A stretch of DNA of 62,000 nucleotides, from the NCBI GenBank assembly GCA_963575745.1, contig CAUYUJ010014354.1, positions 1-62,000 on the forward strand, given 5' to 3'. The notes beneath the pieces are model-generated. The model saw only the letters and a program-made list of their open reading frames with translations, made no database searches and was not told the origin of the DNA. Numbering within the stretch: position 1 is the stretch's first letter; the number at the start of each line of letters is the position of its first letter. Positions 1 through 9,579 of this stretch are shown here, piece by piece. The DNA comes from Prorocentrum cordatum. Its lineage: Eukaryota; Sar; Dinophyceae; Prorocentrales; Prorocentraceae. Position numbers and translations under genes: made by a program.

Positions 1-41
1 TGTATGTGTATATATGCGTGTGTGTGTGCGTGCGTCACATC

Positions 42-780
42 GGTCGAAAAGCCCTGCAAAAGCTCGGGTGTGAAATCACACCCGAGCTTTTGCCTGAGGG
101 GTCCTGGGCGCAGGAGCTGCTCGCGGCGCTCTTGGGGGCTTCTGGAGCCGTCTTGGAGCGTCGGAACCTCGGTCGAAAAGCCATGCAAAAGCTCGGGTGT
201 GAAATCACACCCGAACTTTCGCCTGAGGGGTCCTGGGCGCAGGAGCCGCTCGCGGCTCTCTTGGGGGCTCCTGGAGCCGTCTTGGAGCGTCGGAACATCG
301 GTCGAAAAGCCATGCAAAAGCTCGGGTGTGAAATCACACCCGAACTTTCGCCTGAGGGGTCCTGGGCGCAGGAGCCGCTCGCGGCGCTCTTGGGGGCCCC
401 TGGAGCCGTCTTGGAGCGTCGGAACATCGGTCGAAAAGCCATGCAAAAGCTCGGGTGTGAAATCACACCCGAGCTTTCGCCTGAGGGGTCCTGGGCGCAG
501 GAGCCGCTCGCGGCTCTCTTGGGGGCCCCTGGAGCCTCCTGAGCCCCGAATAGGCGAAGGACTGGTCGAAAAGCCATGCAAAAGCTCGGCTCGGGTGTGA
601 AATCACAACCGAGCTTTCGCCTGAGGGGTCCTGGCGCAGGATGCCGCTCAGGGGGGGGCGGCGCTACTTGGGGGCCCCTGGCTAAAAAAGGGCCGTTCTT
701 GAAGCGTCGGAAACATCTTTAAAAGCCCTGCAAAAGCTCGGGTGTGAAATCACACCCGAGCTTTCGCCTGAGGGGTTCTG
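42..780. repeat. 129-bp tandem repeat array
   Basis: The anchor GGTCGAAAAGCC recurs at 42, 171, 300, 429 and 564, so the period is 129 bp for the first units and then degrades; a sixth partial copy lies near 720. Each unit holds a near-perfect inverted repeat (AAGCTCGGGTG / CACCCGAGCTT) separated by TGAAAT. Because 129 is a multiple of three, the array is open in three frames and produces repetitive ORFs of about 180-200 aa, which I regard as artefacts. Confidence 0.9.
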
Positions 781-865
781 GGCGCAGGGTTATGGGGTCC
801 ATCTGGGCCGTCTTTGGCGCCTGAAAAAATCCCGAGAGGCGAGCGCGCGCCCTCGACCGCGGAGG

Positions 866-1068
866 CGACAGAAAATGACAGAAAAATGACAGAATTCTGT
901 CATTTTTCTGTCAGGTGATTTTCTGTCATTTTTCTGTCATTTTTCTGTCAGGTGATTTTCATTGTAATTTACAATAAAAAACAACTGACAGAAAAATGGC
1001 ATAAAAATGACAGAAAATCACCTGACAGAAAAAATGACAGAATTCTGTCATTTTTCTGTCGCCTTGCG
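866..1068. repeat. CTGTCATTTTT palindrome cluster (hairpin)
   Basis: Repeats of TTTCTGTCATTTTTCTGTC and its complement form nested palindromes around GACAGAATTCTGTC. Copies near 870-915 and near 1020-1066 are inverted relative to each other, with AT-rich sequence between, so the block could fold as one long hairpin. The same motif recurs at 5225-5330, 6133-6176, 6712-6765 and 7060-7112 and was not noticed elsewhere in the window. Confidence 0.85.
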
Positions 1069-1552
1069 CCGTCGGGGGGGGCAGTGGCCGATTTTCGGCT
1101 CCGGGCGGGTTGGCGGGGTCGGTCCCGGAGAACTCCTGAACGCCTCTGGAATTTGACGAAACACAGAGCAAACACATTCCGACTTGCCGGAGTTTTCTGG
1201 CGCGCTCGGCGGCAGGCAGGCAGTCCGATCGAGTCAAAGCTCGGCCCAGGATCGGGCGCGACTGTGTGAGACTTCGAGCATCACTGTTGGTGCTCGATTG
1301 AAAATTGCACGAAGTCGTCTTCGCGCGTTGCAAAATCATTGGTCAGTGCCGCTTCTAGCCAGTCTGTTCCAAAATAGGCGTTCTGGCGCGCTCGGATTCC
1401 CTGAAAATCTTCTGGCGCCCCTGGGGTCTCTTGGTGTCCTCTTGGAGGTTCCTTCGGACCCTCTTGGAAGTCTCATGGGGCCCTCTTGGCGGCCTCCTGG
1501 GGCCTAATGCGTGCTCTCAAAACCCTCTGGGGACTCCCGAGGGTCCCCGCAC

Positions 1553-1732
1553 GTGGTTCTCCCGAGGGTTTTCGAACGTGGTTCTCCCGAAGGTTTTCGA
1601 ACGCGGTTCTCCCGATGGGTTTCGAACGCGGTTCTCCTGAAGGTTTTCGAACGTGGTTCTCCCGAAGGTTTTCGATCGCGGTTCTCCTGAAGATTTTCGA
1701 ACGTGGTTCTCCCGAGGGTTTTCGAACGCGGA
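1553..1732. repeat. 25-bp tandem repeat
   Basis: About seven copies of a 25-bp unit beginning GTGGTTCTCCCGAAGG and ending TTTTCGAAC, starting at 1553, 1578, 1603 and onward. It is preceded at about 1425-1505 by a looser C/T-rich degenerate repeat of CCTCTTGG type. The rest of 1069-2035 shows no gene I can support. Confidence 0.85.
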
Positions 1733-2035
1733 ACCTTTGGAGGGCGCTTGGGGCCCATCCCTCTTTCCTGACAACGTGCTAAATGGGCCCTGGGAGGTGT
1801 CAATGTCACTGGCGTTGAAATTCACGCGTCGAAGGGCCCGCTCGGGCCCCTCTTGAGCCAGTGTTGGAGCCCTCCTGGCGCTCCCTCGTGGCTCCTCCCT
1901 CCGTTCCCTCCTCCCCATCATCATCGTCGATATCGCGAGAAACATAGGGTAGCATAGGGTCGAGGAGGCTGGGGATGCGGGAAGGCAGGATGAAGGAGGA
2001 GGATGAGGGAGCGAGGAATGTTCAATCTGACATCG

Positions 2036-3346
2036 CTAACCTAGCGCGCGCTGCTTTGAAGCGCGCGCCTTCTCACGGAGACCCTCGAGCACTTCAGGTG
2101 CCAGGTCTTTCACGGGGCCTGCGAGCGTCAGCACCGTGGCCTCCAGCTCGCCCTTCACCTTGTCAATGATGTCGGTCGGAGTTGCGTTATCTCCGCATTC
2201 CTTCACGGTGCATCCCAGTATTTGAGCTTTGTCTTTCCATGTAGTCTGTATTGTCAGGGTCTGAGAGAGGTTGTGGCCTGGCGTTCTTCTCAAGATGATC
2301 TTGGGGCTGTCGTCGCCGCCAGCGGGCGCGGGTTCAGCGCCTGCGACCGCGGCTGGGGGCGGAATGAACTCGACCTCGTCGCTGGAGCTGGCGAGGACGC
2401 ATTCCACGTCGCCCGAGCCGCCAGCGGGGGCCGCCGCCGCCTTCGCGGCAGGGGCGACCACGGCTGGAGTGGCAGCGGCTGGGGTGGCCGCCGCCGACGT
2501 CTTGGCCTTCTTCTTGGGCTGGGGTGGCAGCGGCTGGGCCATCCGCAGGCTGCCGTCCTCCATAATGTCCGCATTCAGGGAGAGGGTCTCGTGCTTGTCG
2601 CCGTTGCTCCACACGGCCACCGCGAACCCGTTGGGGCCCTTGTCGTGTCGTTCCGCGCGGACGTTGCCCCCGTTGGCCTGCAACATGTAAGTCCAACCAT
2701 CTCGGAATACTGGGCACACAATGTCCTCCTCAGACTGGGCGCCCGAACTCTCGGAGGAACTTGTATTTTCCACCTGCCGAAATGCAAGGATTGGGCACGG
2801 CTTCCTGCGGCTCTTCGCAGGCCTGATGCCAGGCGCGGGGCAGTGAGCCTCGAGGACCTTGAAGATGTTGAAAATGCTGGGCGGGTTCTCGGGGCTGGGC
2901 CCCACGTGAGCAGCCCCGCCTTGCTTCGCCACTTCCTTCACGTACTTGGAGAATTTTTCCCTGACGTGCGACAGCATCACTCTGTAGGCATATGCTGTAA
3001 GACCAATCGCTACATCGTAAGGCTTCACGATGTCCCTCGCCAGCTTCTGCATCCCGCGCTCGACTTTGGGATCGGAGCAGTTCATGACAACTGCACGCCG
3101 CACGTCGTCCTGTGCGAAGTAGCCTCCGCGGGGGTCCAAAACCATCAGGGCGTGTAGCGTCTTGCTGGTTAGTTCCAGGTATTCCACGTCGAAGCTCTTC
3201 CTCATGTCTGTCGACTTGTAGAGGCCGTTGGTCCAGACCACGGACACGGTGAGGGCCAAATGGGGCGCTAGCATGGTTGCGGTATCGGTGTCGCCAACGC
3301 TCTTCCAACAGGTAGGGCGATCGCGCTTGGCAGCAGTGGTAGGCAT
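2036..3346 (-). CDS. Hypothetical 436-aa protein with Ala/Pro-rich middle
   Basis: I do not recognise a family. The uninterrupted ORF opens with MPTTAAKRD and has a mixed-composition N-terminal half (about residues 1-165, with a KSFDVEYLEL stretch) that looks globular. A basic/serine-rich linker and a PKKKAKT nuclear-localisation-like run follow near residue 275, then an Ala/Pro-rich low-complexity region (about 280-345) and a C-terminal segment with normal composition ending ASKQRALG. It lies downstream, on the same strand, of the methyltransferase-like ORF at 4167-5153, with about 820 bases between them, so the two could be exons of one transcript or tandem genes; the sequence does not decide this. 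Codon use and the absence of stops support a real coding sequence. The start is simply the first ATG. Confidence 0.6.
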   Translation of the reverse strand: MPTTAAKRDRPTCWKSVGDTDTATMLAPHLALTVSVVWTNGLYKSTDMRKSFDVEYLELTSKTLHALMVLDPRGGYFAQDDVRRAVVMNCSDPKVERGMQKLARDIVKPYDVAIGLTAYAYRVMLSHVREKFSKYVKEVAKQGGAAHVGPSPENPPSIFNIFKVLEAHCPAPGIRPAKSRRKPCPILAFRQVENTSSSESSGAQSEEDIVCPVFRDGWTYMLQANGGNVRAERHDKGPNGFAVAVWSNGDKHETLSLNADIMEDGSLRMAQPLPPQPKKKAKTSAAATPAAATPAVVAPAAKAAAAPAGGSGDVECVLASSSDEVEFIPPPAAVAGAEPAPAGGDDSPKIILRRTPGHNLSQTLTIQTTWKDKAQILGCTVKECGDNATPTDIIDKVKGELEATVLTLAGPVKDLAPEVLEGLREKARASKQRALG

Positions 3347-4166
3347 GCTGCCGAAGAGCCGAAAGTGCTACGTAGTGGAGGGGGAGGCGGAGGAGGATAA
3401 ATTGGGGGGAAGAGGGGGTTCGAGTTCAGGCTGCGGACTTCTTCTTGGGGCCTCCTTGGGCCCCCCCCCCCTTCGAAACCGATTTGAGCCGCCCCCTCGG
3501 GGCACCTCCGCGGGCTTGCGACCTCGCCAACCCAGCAGCAATAATTGTTTTTGTTCACTGCACTTGCACGGACTGGCACTGGCATTGCGCCGTCGGTTCA
3601 TCAAACATTACTCTCGGGAATGCGAGGGAGCGCGCGGCCCCCGCCGCGCGCCGCGAATGCCAGCTAAAAAGTGAAATCGACTGGGAGAAGGTGGAGGGTT
3701 GCAAGGATCAAGTGGGCGGGGCGAGAAAGAGAGCACTGGGGAGGAAGGGCGAAGGACGTGGGTAAGGCGAGCAGATCAGGCTGGGCCGCTCGACGACGAG
3801 CTCGACGGGCTCGGGTCGCGGAACGCGGGGACGGGGCACGGGCGGCCCCGCTCGGGGGTCGCGCCGTCGGGGCTGTCGACGACTTCCACGGGGGCCCCCT
3901 CGACGTCGAGCGCGGTGGCAGAGCGGGCAATCGTCACGTTGCTCGGGAGGCCCCTGTTCCCCGAGGACCCCGACGCCTCGGAGCGCTCGAGCTCGGCCTG
4001 AGGTGGAGAGGAAAGCAACGCCCTCAGGCTCTCGCGGAGCTGGGGGGCTTCAAGAGGGCCCGAGACGGCCGCAGCAGAGTTCGAAGCGGCTCCAAGGGCC
4101 CACGGCCCCAAGAGGGCCCCCTCCTCCTCGTCCTCGTCCTCGTCCTCCTCCTCCTCCTCCTCCTCC
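3347..4166. other. Interval without a supported gene
   Basis: GC-rich sequence between two minus-strand ORFs. It contains a C10-type run near 3461-3470, an acidic/basic low-complexity stretch and a TCCTCC microsatellite at about 4130-4190 that feeds the Gly-rich C-terminus of the next ORF. Short ORFs in both strands look like shadows. It may be intron or UTR. Confidence 0.4.
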
Positions 4167-5153
4167 TCATCCTCCTCCTCCTCGTCGTTTCCATCCTCTG
4201 GCCTTCACGACCTCCCGCACCTCCTGCTGCTGCATGCGCACGGCGAGCTCGCGGTCCGCCGCCTCCTGCTCGAGCGCCGCCTGGATGGCCTTCTGCTCCT
4301 CCGTGAACTGGTCCATGCTCTCCTGAGTGAACTTGCCGTGCTGGTCGCGCTTGGGCGTGCTCGTCATGAAGAATGCTTTCTGCTCGAGCTCAGTCATGCC
4401 ATCGCTCTTGTCTGGCTCTTCGTCCGAATCGCTCAGCCCAGTCAGAGGGGCGCTTAGCTTCTCTGAAACTGCCGAAACTGCCGAGTCCATCCGCGCCAAC
4501 TTCCTGGGCCGACCCGTCTCCAGAAGCTTCATCCCGAGAGAGAAATCATCACTGCTTGCTTCGTGGTACGGAACAGGCCCAGGATCAGGAACCTCCGTGC
4601 GGGCGAACATATCGTACGTCTCAACGATACGGTCAGCGAGCTTCGGCGGGTAGATCTCGTTCAGCCAAACGAGGCGACGACGCGGGTGAACGCCTTCTCC
4701 GTGCTCGCACTTGCTGCCTAGCACGCCGACCCACCACTCGGTCCCCATCAGCCTCACGTGGTGCTGGAATGTATTGCAGGGCTCATCGTCGGAGTAAGCG
4801 CACCAGACCAGGTCGGAGCAGTACATGCCGTGGGACCTCGCCATGTTCTGCCAAAGCGGGCACTTCCAGAACCAGCTCTCCAGCGCGGCCTCCACGATGA
4901 TTGTGACCTGGCGCCGCACTGCGACCATGCTCAGAAAGCACACTTTCTTCGCGATGTCGATGTACTCCTCGCGTTTGGCCTCTGGAACGTTCTCGATGGT
5001 GTCTTCGACGGGGGTCCCGCAGTACGGCGGGGAGAACCAAAGGACGCCGCCCGACTTCAATCTCATGGACGTGTGAAGGCACTGCTTGAATCCACTCTCA
5101 GTGGCCAAGTCCTGCAAGGGCGACATAAACCCATGCTGCACTTTCTGCTGCAT
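4167..5153 (-). CDS. Cytosine-methyltransferase-like 328-aa protein or exon
   Basis: An FSPPYCGTP segment at about residues 40-48, followed about 45 residues later by TIIVEAALESW, is laid out like motif IV (PPC) and motif VI (ENV/ENP) of cytosine-5 methyltransferases, and resembles a dinoflagellate protein family in which a PPC-type loop is followed by VxExP and SWxW. A glutamate is present in the second motif but the canonical ENV is not, and I see no clear motif I, so activity is doubtful. The C-terminal third is Ser/Asp-rich, then a long Gln/Glu helix (about 275-315) and a Gly-rich tail. The frame stays open upstream of the first ATG (…TELEQKHI before MQQK) back toward the CTGTCA repeats, so this may be an internal exon rather than a full gene. 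The methyltransferase link is inference; the ORF itself is well supported. Confidence 0.6.
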   Translation of the reverse strand: MQQKVQHGFMSPLQDLATESGFKQCLHTSMRLKSGGVLWFSPPYCGTPVEDTIENVPEAKREEYIDIAKKVCFLSMVAVRRQVTIIVEAALESWFWKCPLWQNMARSHGMYCSDLVWCAYSDDEPCNTFQHHVRLMGTEWWVGVLGSKCEHGEGVHPRRRLVWLNEIYPPKLADRIVETYDMFARTEVPDPGPVPYHEASSDDFSLGMKLLETGRPRKLARMDSAVSAVSEKLSAPLTGLSDSDEEPDKSDGMTELEQKAFFMTSTPKRDQHGKFTQESMDQFTEEQKAIQAALEQEAADRELAVRMQQQEVREVVKARGWKRRGGGG

Positions 5154-5224
5154 GATATGTTTCTGCTCGAGTTCTGTATGCTGCTGCTGTTTTCTGGCAT
5201 TGTTAGGTATACGTTCATCTGTAT

Positions 5225-5330
5225 GGTTTCTGTCATGTTTATGTATTCTGTCATTTTTCTGTCCTTTTTCTGTCTTCTGTCATTTTTCTGTCATGTTTCT
5301 GTCTTCTGTCATTTTTCTGTCACTTTTGCG
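5225..5330. repeat. CTGTCATTTTT direct repeats
   Basis: Several head-to-tail copies of TTCTGTCATTTTTCTGTC, the same motif as at 866-1068, sit just upstream (minus sense) of the 4167-5153 ORF. They are followed at about 5400-5450 by a CCT microsatellite. Confidence 0.8.
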
Positions 5331-5594
5331 GGTCTCTCCCGATTTGTCCAGTGCGGAGCATTTCGGCCAGATGTTTGCGCCACTCCAAAACAAACTTTCT
5401 CCCCGCCCTCCTCGCCCTCCTCCTCCTCCTCCTCCTCCACTGCCTTCCCCTCCGAGCCAGTTCACCCCGCCCGCTCCTGCTCTGAGTCTAACAGCTTGTT
5501 GAAGTTCTTGCTGTGCAAGGCGGCTCTGTCGAAGCGGCACGTCAGCCTGTTGGATCCTCGGGGCAGCGCTACATGAAAAATATTTTTCTACGCC

Positions 5595-5850
5595 AACGAG
5601 GTCTGGCGCGAAAGCGAATTGTCTATTCGCCTTCACGTCGGACCCCACCCGCGCGCGGTGATCGTGGCGGTGCGAGGGCAGAAGTCCTCCCATGACTTCG
5701 AAAAAATCAAGGTCGCGCTCGTGCCTCATGGTCTCAGGGTGGGAGCACTGCCGCACAGTGAAGCCGTGACAGATGAGGCCCTCAAGCTCCTCCATCGCAA
5801 GAGCGCGAGCCCGTGGGGAATCAGCCTGAACCTGAAACACCGACAGGCCC
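5595..5850 (+). pseudogene. Possible class-3 lipase-like fragment
   Basis: Read without an ATG, the plus frame gives FYANEVWRE, then about 15 residues later RAVIVAVRGQKSSHDF, and then LPHSEAVTDEALKLL. The order resembles the beta-strand plus VAxRGTxSxxD segment and the following HSG helix of fungal-type (class 3) lipases, but the usual T after RG is Q, the nucleophile-elbow GHSLG is absent, and there is no start codon. The opposite strand is also open (239-aa ORF at 5280-5999) and cannot be excluded. I call it a degenerate exon at low confidence. Confidence 0.3.
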
Positions 5851-6132
5851 ATCGAGGAGGTGGGGGAAAAGGAGAACGAAATGGAGGGAGAGAGGGGGAT
5901 GGAGAGAACGTAGCTTGAGTTTTTTGGTGTCACACCCCGCCTCCCTGCCGTCACTCCCCTCCTTCTATGCATCATCGTCGCCATCGTGGCCATCGCCATC
6001 CTCTATATTGGGTGGGGTGTCATTTCAAGTACGTGGGCCTGGACCCCTGCCCTCTCACCGCCCGCCCCACTTCCCCCCTGCGTCTACTATCAGATTATTC
6101 CCGAGGAGATCGTTTTGCCCCGACCCCCGACA

Positions 6133-6176
6133 GAGAAGCGACAGAAAAATGACAGAATTCTGTCATTTTTCTGTCG
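6133..6176. repeat. Perfect palindrome of the CTGTCATTTTT family
   Basis: The GACAGAATTCTGTC core is flanked on both sides by complementary ACAGAAAAAT / ATTTTTCTGT arms, identical to the cores in the 866-1068 cluster. It overlaps the 3' end of the Cys-rich ORF on the minus strand. Confidence 0.85.
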
Positions 6177-6591
6177 CTATTCTGCGTTGACCAGACCCCC
6201 GCTCGTCCCAGGAAATTCGACGCAGGCGCCGGTTCATCGGGGAGGGAGGCGGAGAGGGATGAGAAAGGATTTCATTTAGATTTGCGACGGCCCCAGCGGC
6301 ACCTGGAAAAGAAAATATAGTACTCCGAAATCTCCCCGTCAAGATATTCTCCTGAACGAATCTTGCATGGGTGTATTCCAAACCCCGCCAGGGAGCACAA
6401 TAATCACATCGGCGAAAGTCGTTCGCCTCGCAATCTGCTGGGCAGAGCCAGCAGCACCGACTGTTTCTTCCCGTGCCGTCCCCGTTCCACCCGCATAAAT
6501 TGAATGCTTGTTTAAACCAATCCCAGTCCCACCATGATGGAGTCGGGATGTCGAGGTAAGGGACCGCGGAGATCAGCGCAGATATGCCCAC
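6163..6591 (-). CDS. Cys-rich 142-aa ORF, probable fragment of a multicopy family
   Basis: The ORF carries LCGW, then RCCWLCPADC and RCDYCAPWR (about residues 32-72), then a FSFPGA segment near residue 95. The Cys spacing suggests a metal-binding knuckle. The sequence resembles the middle of a dinoflagellate multicopy protein in which a CCW-C segment is followed by AAWR and a CPG loop, possibly transposon-derived; that is recollection, not a search. Its 5' side runs straight into an ATC/GAC microsatellite and its 3' end into a CTGTCA palindrome, so it looks truncated at both ends. The start is the first ATG after the microsatellite and is arbitrary. Confidence 0.45.
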   Translation of the reverse strand: MGISALISAVPYLDIPTPSWWDWDWFKQAFNLCGWNGDGTGRNSRCCWLCPADCEANDFRRCDYCAPWRGLEYTHARFVQENILTGRFRSTIFSFPGAAGAVANLNEILSHPSPPPSPMNRRLRRISWDERGSGQRRIATEK

Positions 6592-6619
6592 GATGCGGAC
6601 TCAATGGGCCGCTCATCAT

Positions 6620-6933
6620 CCACAACGTCATCATCATCATCATCATCATCATCATCAGCATCATCATCATTCCTACGCTTGCCATTATTTCCCTGCCCCT
6701 CCTCGTCGCCCGCTGTTTTCTGTCATTTTTTCTGTCTTCTGTCATTTTTCTGTCGTTTCTCTGTCGGGGCTCCTCCTCCTCCTCCTCCTCCTCCTCCTCC
6801 TCCTCCTCCTCCCCCTTCTCCCCTCTCCTCCCTCCCCTCCTCCGTCTTGTCCTCGTTGTTTCCGTTTGCCTTCGGGAACTCGCCGCGGACGCGGCTCGGA
6901 AAATTGAACAGGATGGTGCCCGAGAGAGAGGGA

Positions 6934-7001
<68 letters not shown>

Positions 7002-7281
7002 GACGACGACGACGGACGACGGACGACGGATGACGGACGACGACGGACGCCCCCCCCGCTGTTTTCTGTCATTTTTCTGTCTTCTGTCATTTTTCTGTCG
7101 TTTCTCTGTCGGGGCTCCTCCTCCTCCTCCTCCTCCTCCTCCTCCTCCTCCTCCTCCTCCTCCCCTTCTCCCCTCTCCTCCCTCCCCTCCTCCGTCTTGT
7201 CCTCCTTGTTTCCGTTTGCCTTCGGGATCGCAGCGGACGCGGCTCGGAAAATTGGTCAGGATGGTGCCCAAGAGAGAGGGA

Positions 7282-7323
<42 letters not shown>

Positions 7324-7699
7324 GGGGAGGGTGTGGGGGGGGGGGGGGGGGGGGGGGGGAGGGAGAGGGGGGGAGAGGGGGACGCGACGACGTGAACGAC
7401 GACGACGGACGACGGACGACACGGACGAACGGAACCGACGACTAGAACACGACGACGACGACGAAACGAACGACGAACCGACGACGACGACGACGACGAC
7501 GACGAGACGACGACGAACGGCGGCGGCGGCGGCCGCGGCAGGGCGGCGCGGCGGCGACGACGACGAACGACGACCGACGGACCGACGACGACGGACGACG
7601 GATCGACGGAGACGGACGCGAAGCGACGGTGCGTTGTCGACGAGAGCGACGACGACGACGAGAGCGACGACGACAACGACGACGACGACGATAACGCGA

Positions 7700-7754
<55 letters not shown>

Positions 7755-7806
7755 ACGACGGACGACGGACGACGGACGACGACGGACGACGATTACGACG
7801 ACGACT

Positions 7807-7853
<47 letters not shown>

Positions 7854-7860
7854 CCCCCCC
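6620..7860. repeat. Microsatellite block with a ~348-bp tandem duplication
   Basis: ATC, TCC and GAC trinucleotide tracts fill most of this block. A segment made of the CTGTCATTTTT motif, a CCT tract, a CTTGTTTCCGTTTGCCTTCGG box, a GGCTCGGAAAATTG box and a GAC tract occurs twice, starting near 6709 and 7058. Beyond 7320 a G20+ run and imperfect GAC repeats continue to 7850. All long ORFs here encode only runs of Ser, Val, Thr, Arg, Pro or Asp and are rejected. Confidence 0.9.
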
Positions 7861-8143
7861 GCGGTCGCGGGCGGCGCTGGCGGGGTGCAAGCACGCGCGG
7901 CCCTCCTCCCCCGCCGTCCGCCGACGAGACCGACGACCCACCACGGTGAGACGTAAGCCTTGCAGTGCCGCTTGCCCCGTTCGGAGCCTCTCCAGGCCGT
8001 GCCTTTTATAGGTATCAATATGCAGCCACAACTAAGAATCTTAGCTGCCACCTAGAGTTTTTAGCGCCGAACTAAAATCTTAGTTTCTCAACAACAAGTG
8101 AGACAAGCAAACAATCTTAGCGCGACAACTAAGATTTAAGTTG
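7861..8143. other. Short spacer with ACTAAGAT repeats
   Basis: After the GAC tract the sequence turns more AT-rich. Between 8028 and 8135 variants of ACTAAGATTTTAG / CTTAGT recur four or five times in both orientations. I see no gene. Confidence 0.5.
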
Positions 8144-8149
8144 CGCGGA

Positions 8150-8322
8150 GTGTCTGGGCACCCACGCACCCGGGCACCCGGGCACCCGCGGGCACCCGGG
8201 CACCCGGACACCCGGACACCAGACACCCGGACGCCCGGACGCCCAGGCACCCGGACACCCGGACACCCGGACACCCGGGCACCCGGACGCCCGGACGCCC
8301 GGGCGCCCGGACGCCTGGATAG
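8150..8322. repeat. 10-bp satellite, short array
   Basis: Tandem CACCCGGGCA / CACCCGGACA / CGCCCGGACG decamers. This is the reverse complement of the unit in the 13190-15065 array, and it forms the outer end of the left inverted-repeat arm. Confidence 0.9.
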
Positions 8323-8903
8323 GGTCACGGGCATGTCGGGGATCAGATTAAGAATGATGAAAATGGTTTTCTCATGGTTCTAGGCCGCTTGCGGGCCGCG
8401 CGGTGCTGAAGTTGAAAATGCTTCATGGTGGTTTTGAAAATGGCCGCGCGCGCGTTTAAAATAGTTTCGGTGTCAAACTAGCAGCTTGGCGCGCCCGCCA
8501 TTGGAAGGTATGATTACGCGCAACGCGGCCTTCGCTCAGGGGTGCCAGGGCAAGTGGCGCTTGATCCTCCTTCCCACTCTGCCCTGCAGTAGGCGGTACG
8601 AGCCAAGGGCGTTTGAGCCTTCTCCGTGCCTCTTCACATGCAGCCCGAGCTCGGCCTTTAAGCGAGCGGGTGTCTTTTGTTGGGCTAGTTGGAACTAGAG
8701 GTTGCGTCTCGAACCGAAAGAGCCAACATGTTTTGCCCCACCAATTACCGTTGCTACTGCACGCTGCTGGGGCCGCCGCCCAAGAAGGCACCCCCAGGTT
8801 CGCGCCGAGTCCGTCACATGTGAAACGTGCTGCGTTTGCAGGCTGGCCCGCGCCGAGTCCGCGGCATGTGAAGGGTTTGACAACTCGGCGCCGCGCCGAG
8901 CAA

Positions 8904-9134
8904 TGATAACTAATGCGCATATCAGAAAATAAGGAAAAAAACGAAAGACAAAAAAAAGAAAAAAAAAACAACGAAAGCTATAAAAACACAAAAAAATATA
9001 TAAAGCAAAAATAATAATAATAAAAAAATGAAACAAACAAAAATTAAAAACCAAAAGATATAAAAAAAAAAATAAACGAAAACAAAAAACTTAAAAAAGA
9101 AAAAAAAAAATAAATAAAATAAAGAGAAGAAAAC
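8904..9134. other. 231-bp A-rich insertion in the left arm
   Basis: The arms agree up to GCCGAGCAA and resume at GCTATCGTG; between these the left arm has 231 bases that are mostly AAAAATAAAAAAAC-type, starkly AT-rich in a GC-rich setting. The right arm has nothing at this point (12598-12600). No target-site duplication or terminal structure is evident. The insertion destroys the left counterpart of the 107-aa ORF found in the right arm. Confidence 0.8.
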
Positions 9135-9579
9135 GCTATCGTGCCCCCCCTACCCTCCTTATCGGCAGAAGCAGGGGCGCGTGCAACAGGGCACTTGTTT
9201 AAGTTGTTGTATGTTTTCAAGTTTGTGCCTAGCAGCTCCGCGAAACTGCTGCAGCGCGCGCCTGTGCAGTCCATCGTTGTGTGTGTTGGGTAATTCGTTA
9301 TTTTCCCTCCCCGCTCTGAGGTCGCCGCCCTGGGCGGCCGAATGACGAGAAACTTTGCTCAAACTTGCGCCGCAGGATGTGGAGTGAGAAGATATGGTAC
9401 GATGCGGGATCGATTACACATGTCTGCGGTAACTGCATATGCAACAAGGGGACGATTTGGGGCGACTCGTGGCCCGTCAAAGGAGGAGGACAATGAGCAG
9501 GAGCAACTGCAACAGGCGTGCGTCTAGGCGCGCGTGGCCCCGGCACCGCGTCAAAGAAAAACCGTGGTGACTATAATGA

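Noticed and set aside
5280-5999. 239-aa minus-strand ORF
   Set aside because: Its ends are translated from microsatellite and CTGTCA repeat; the middle is antisense to the more natural lipase-like plus frame, though I cannot exclude it.
6512-8051. ORFs of 190-440 aa rich in Val, Ser, Arg, Thr, Asp
   Set aside because: Pure translations of GAC, TCC and ATC microsatellites.
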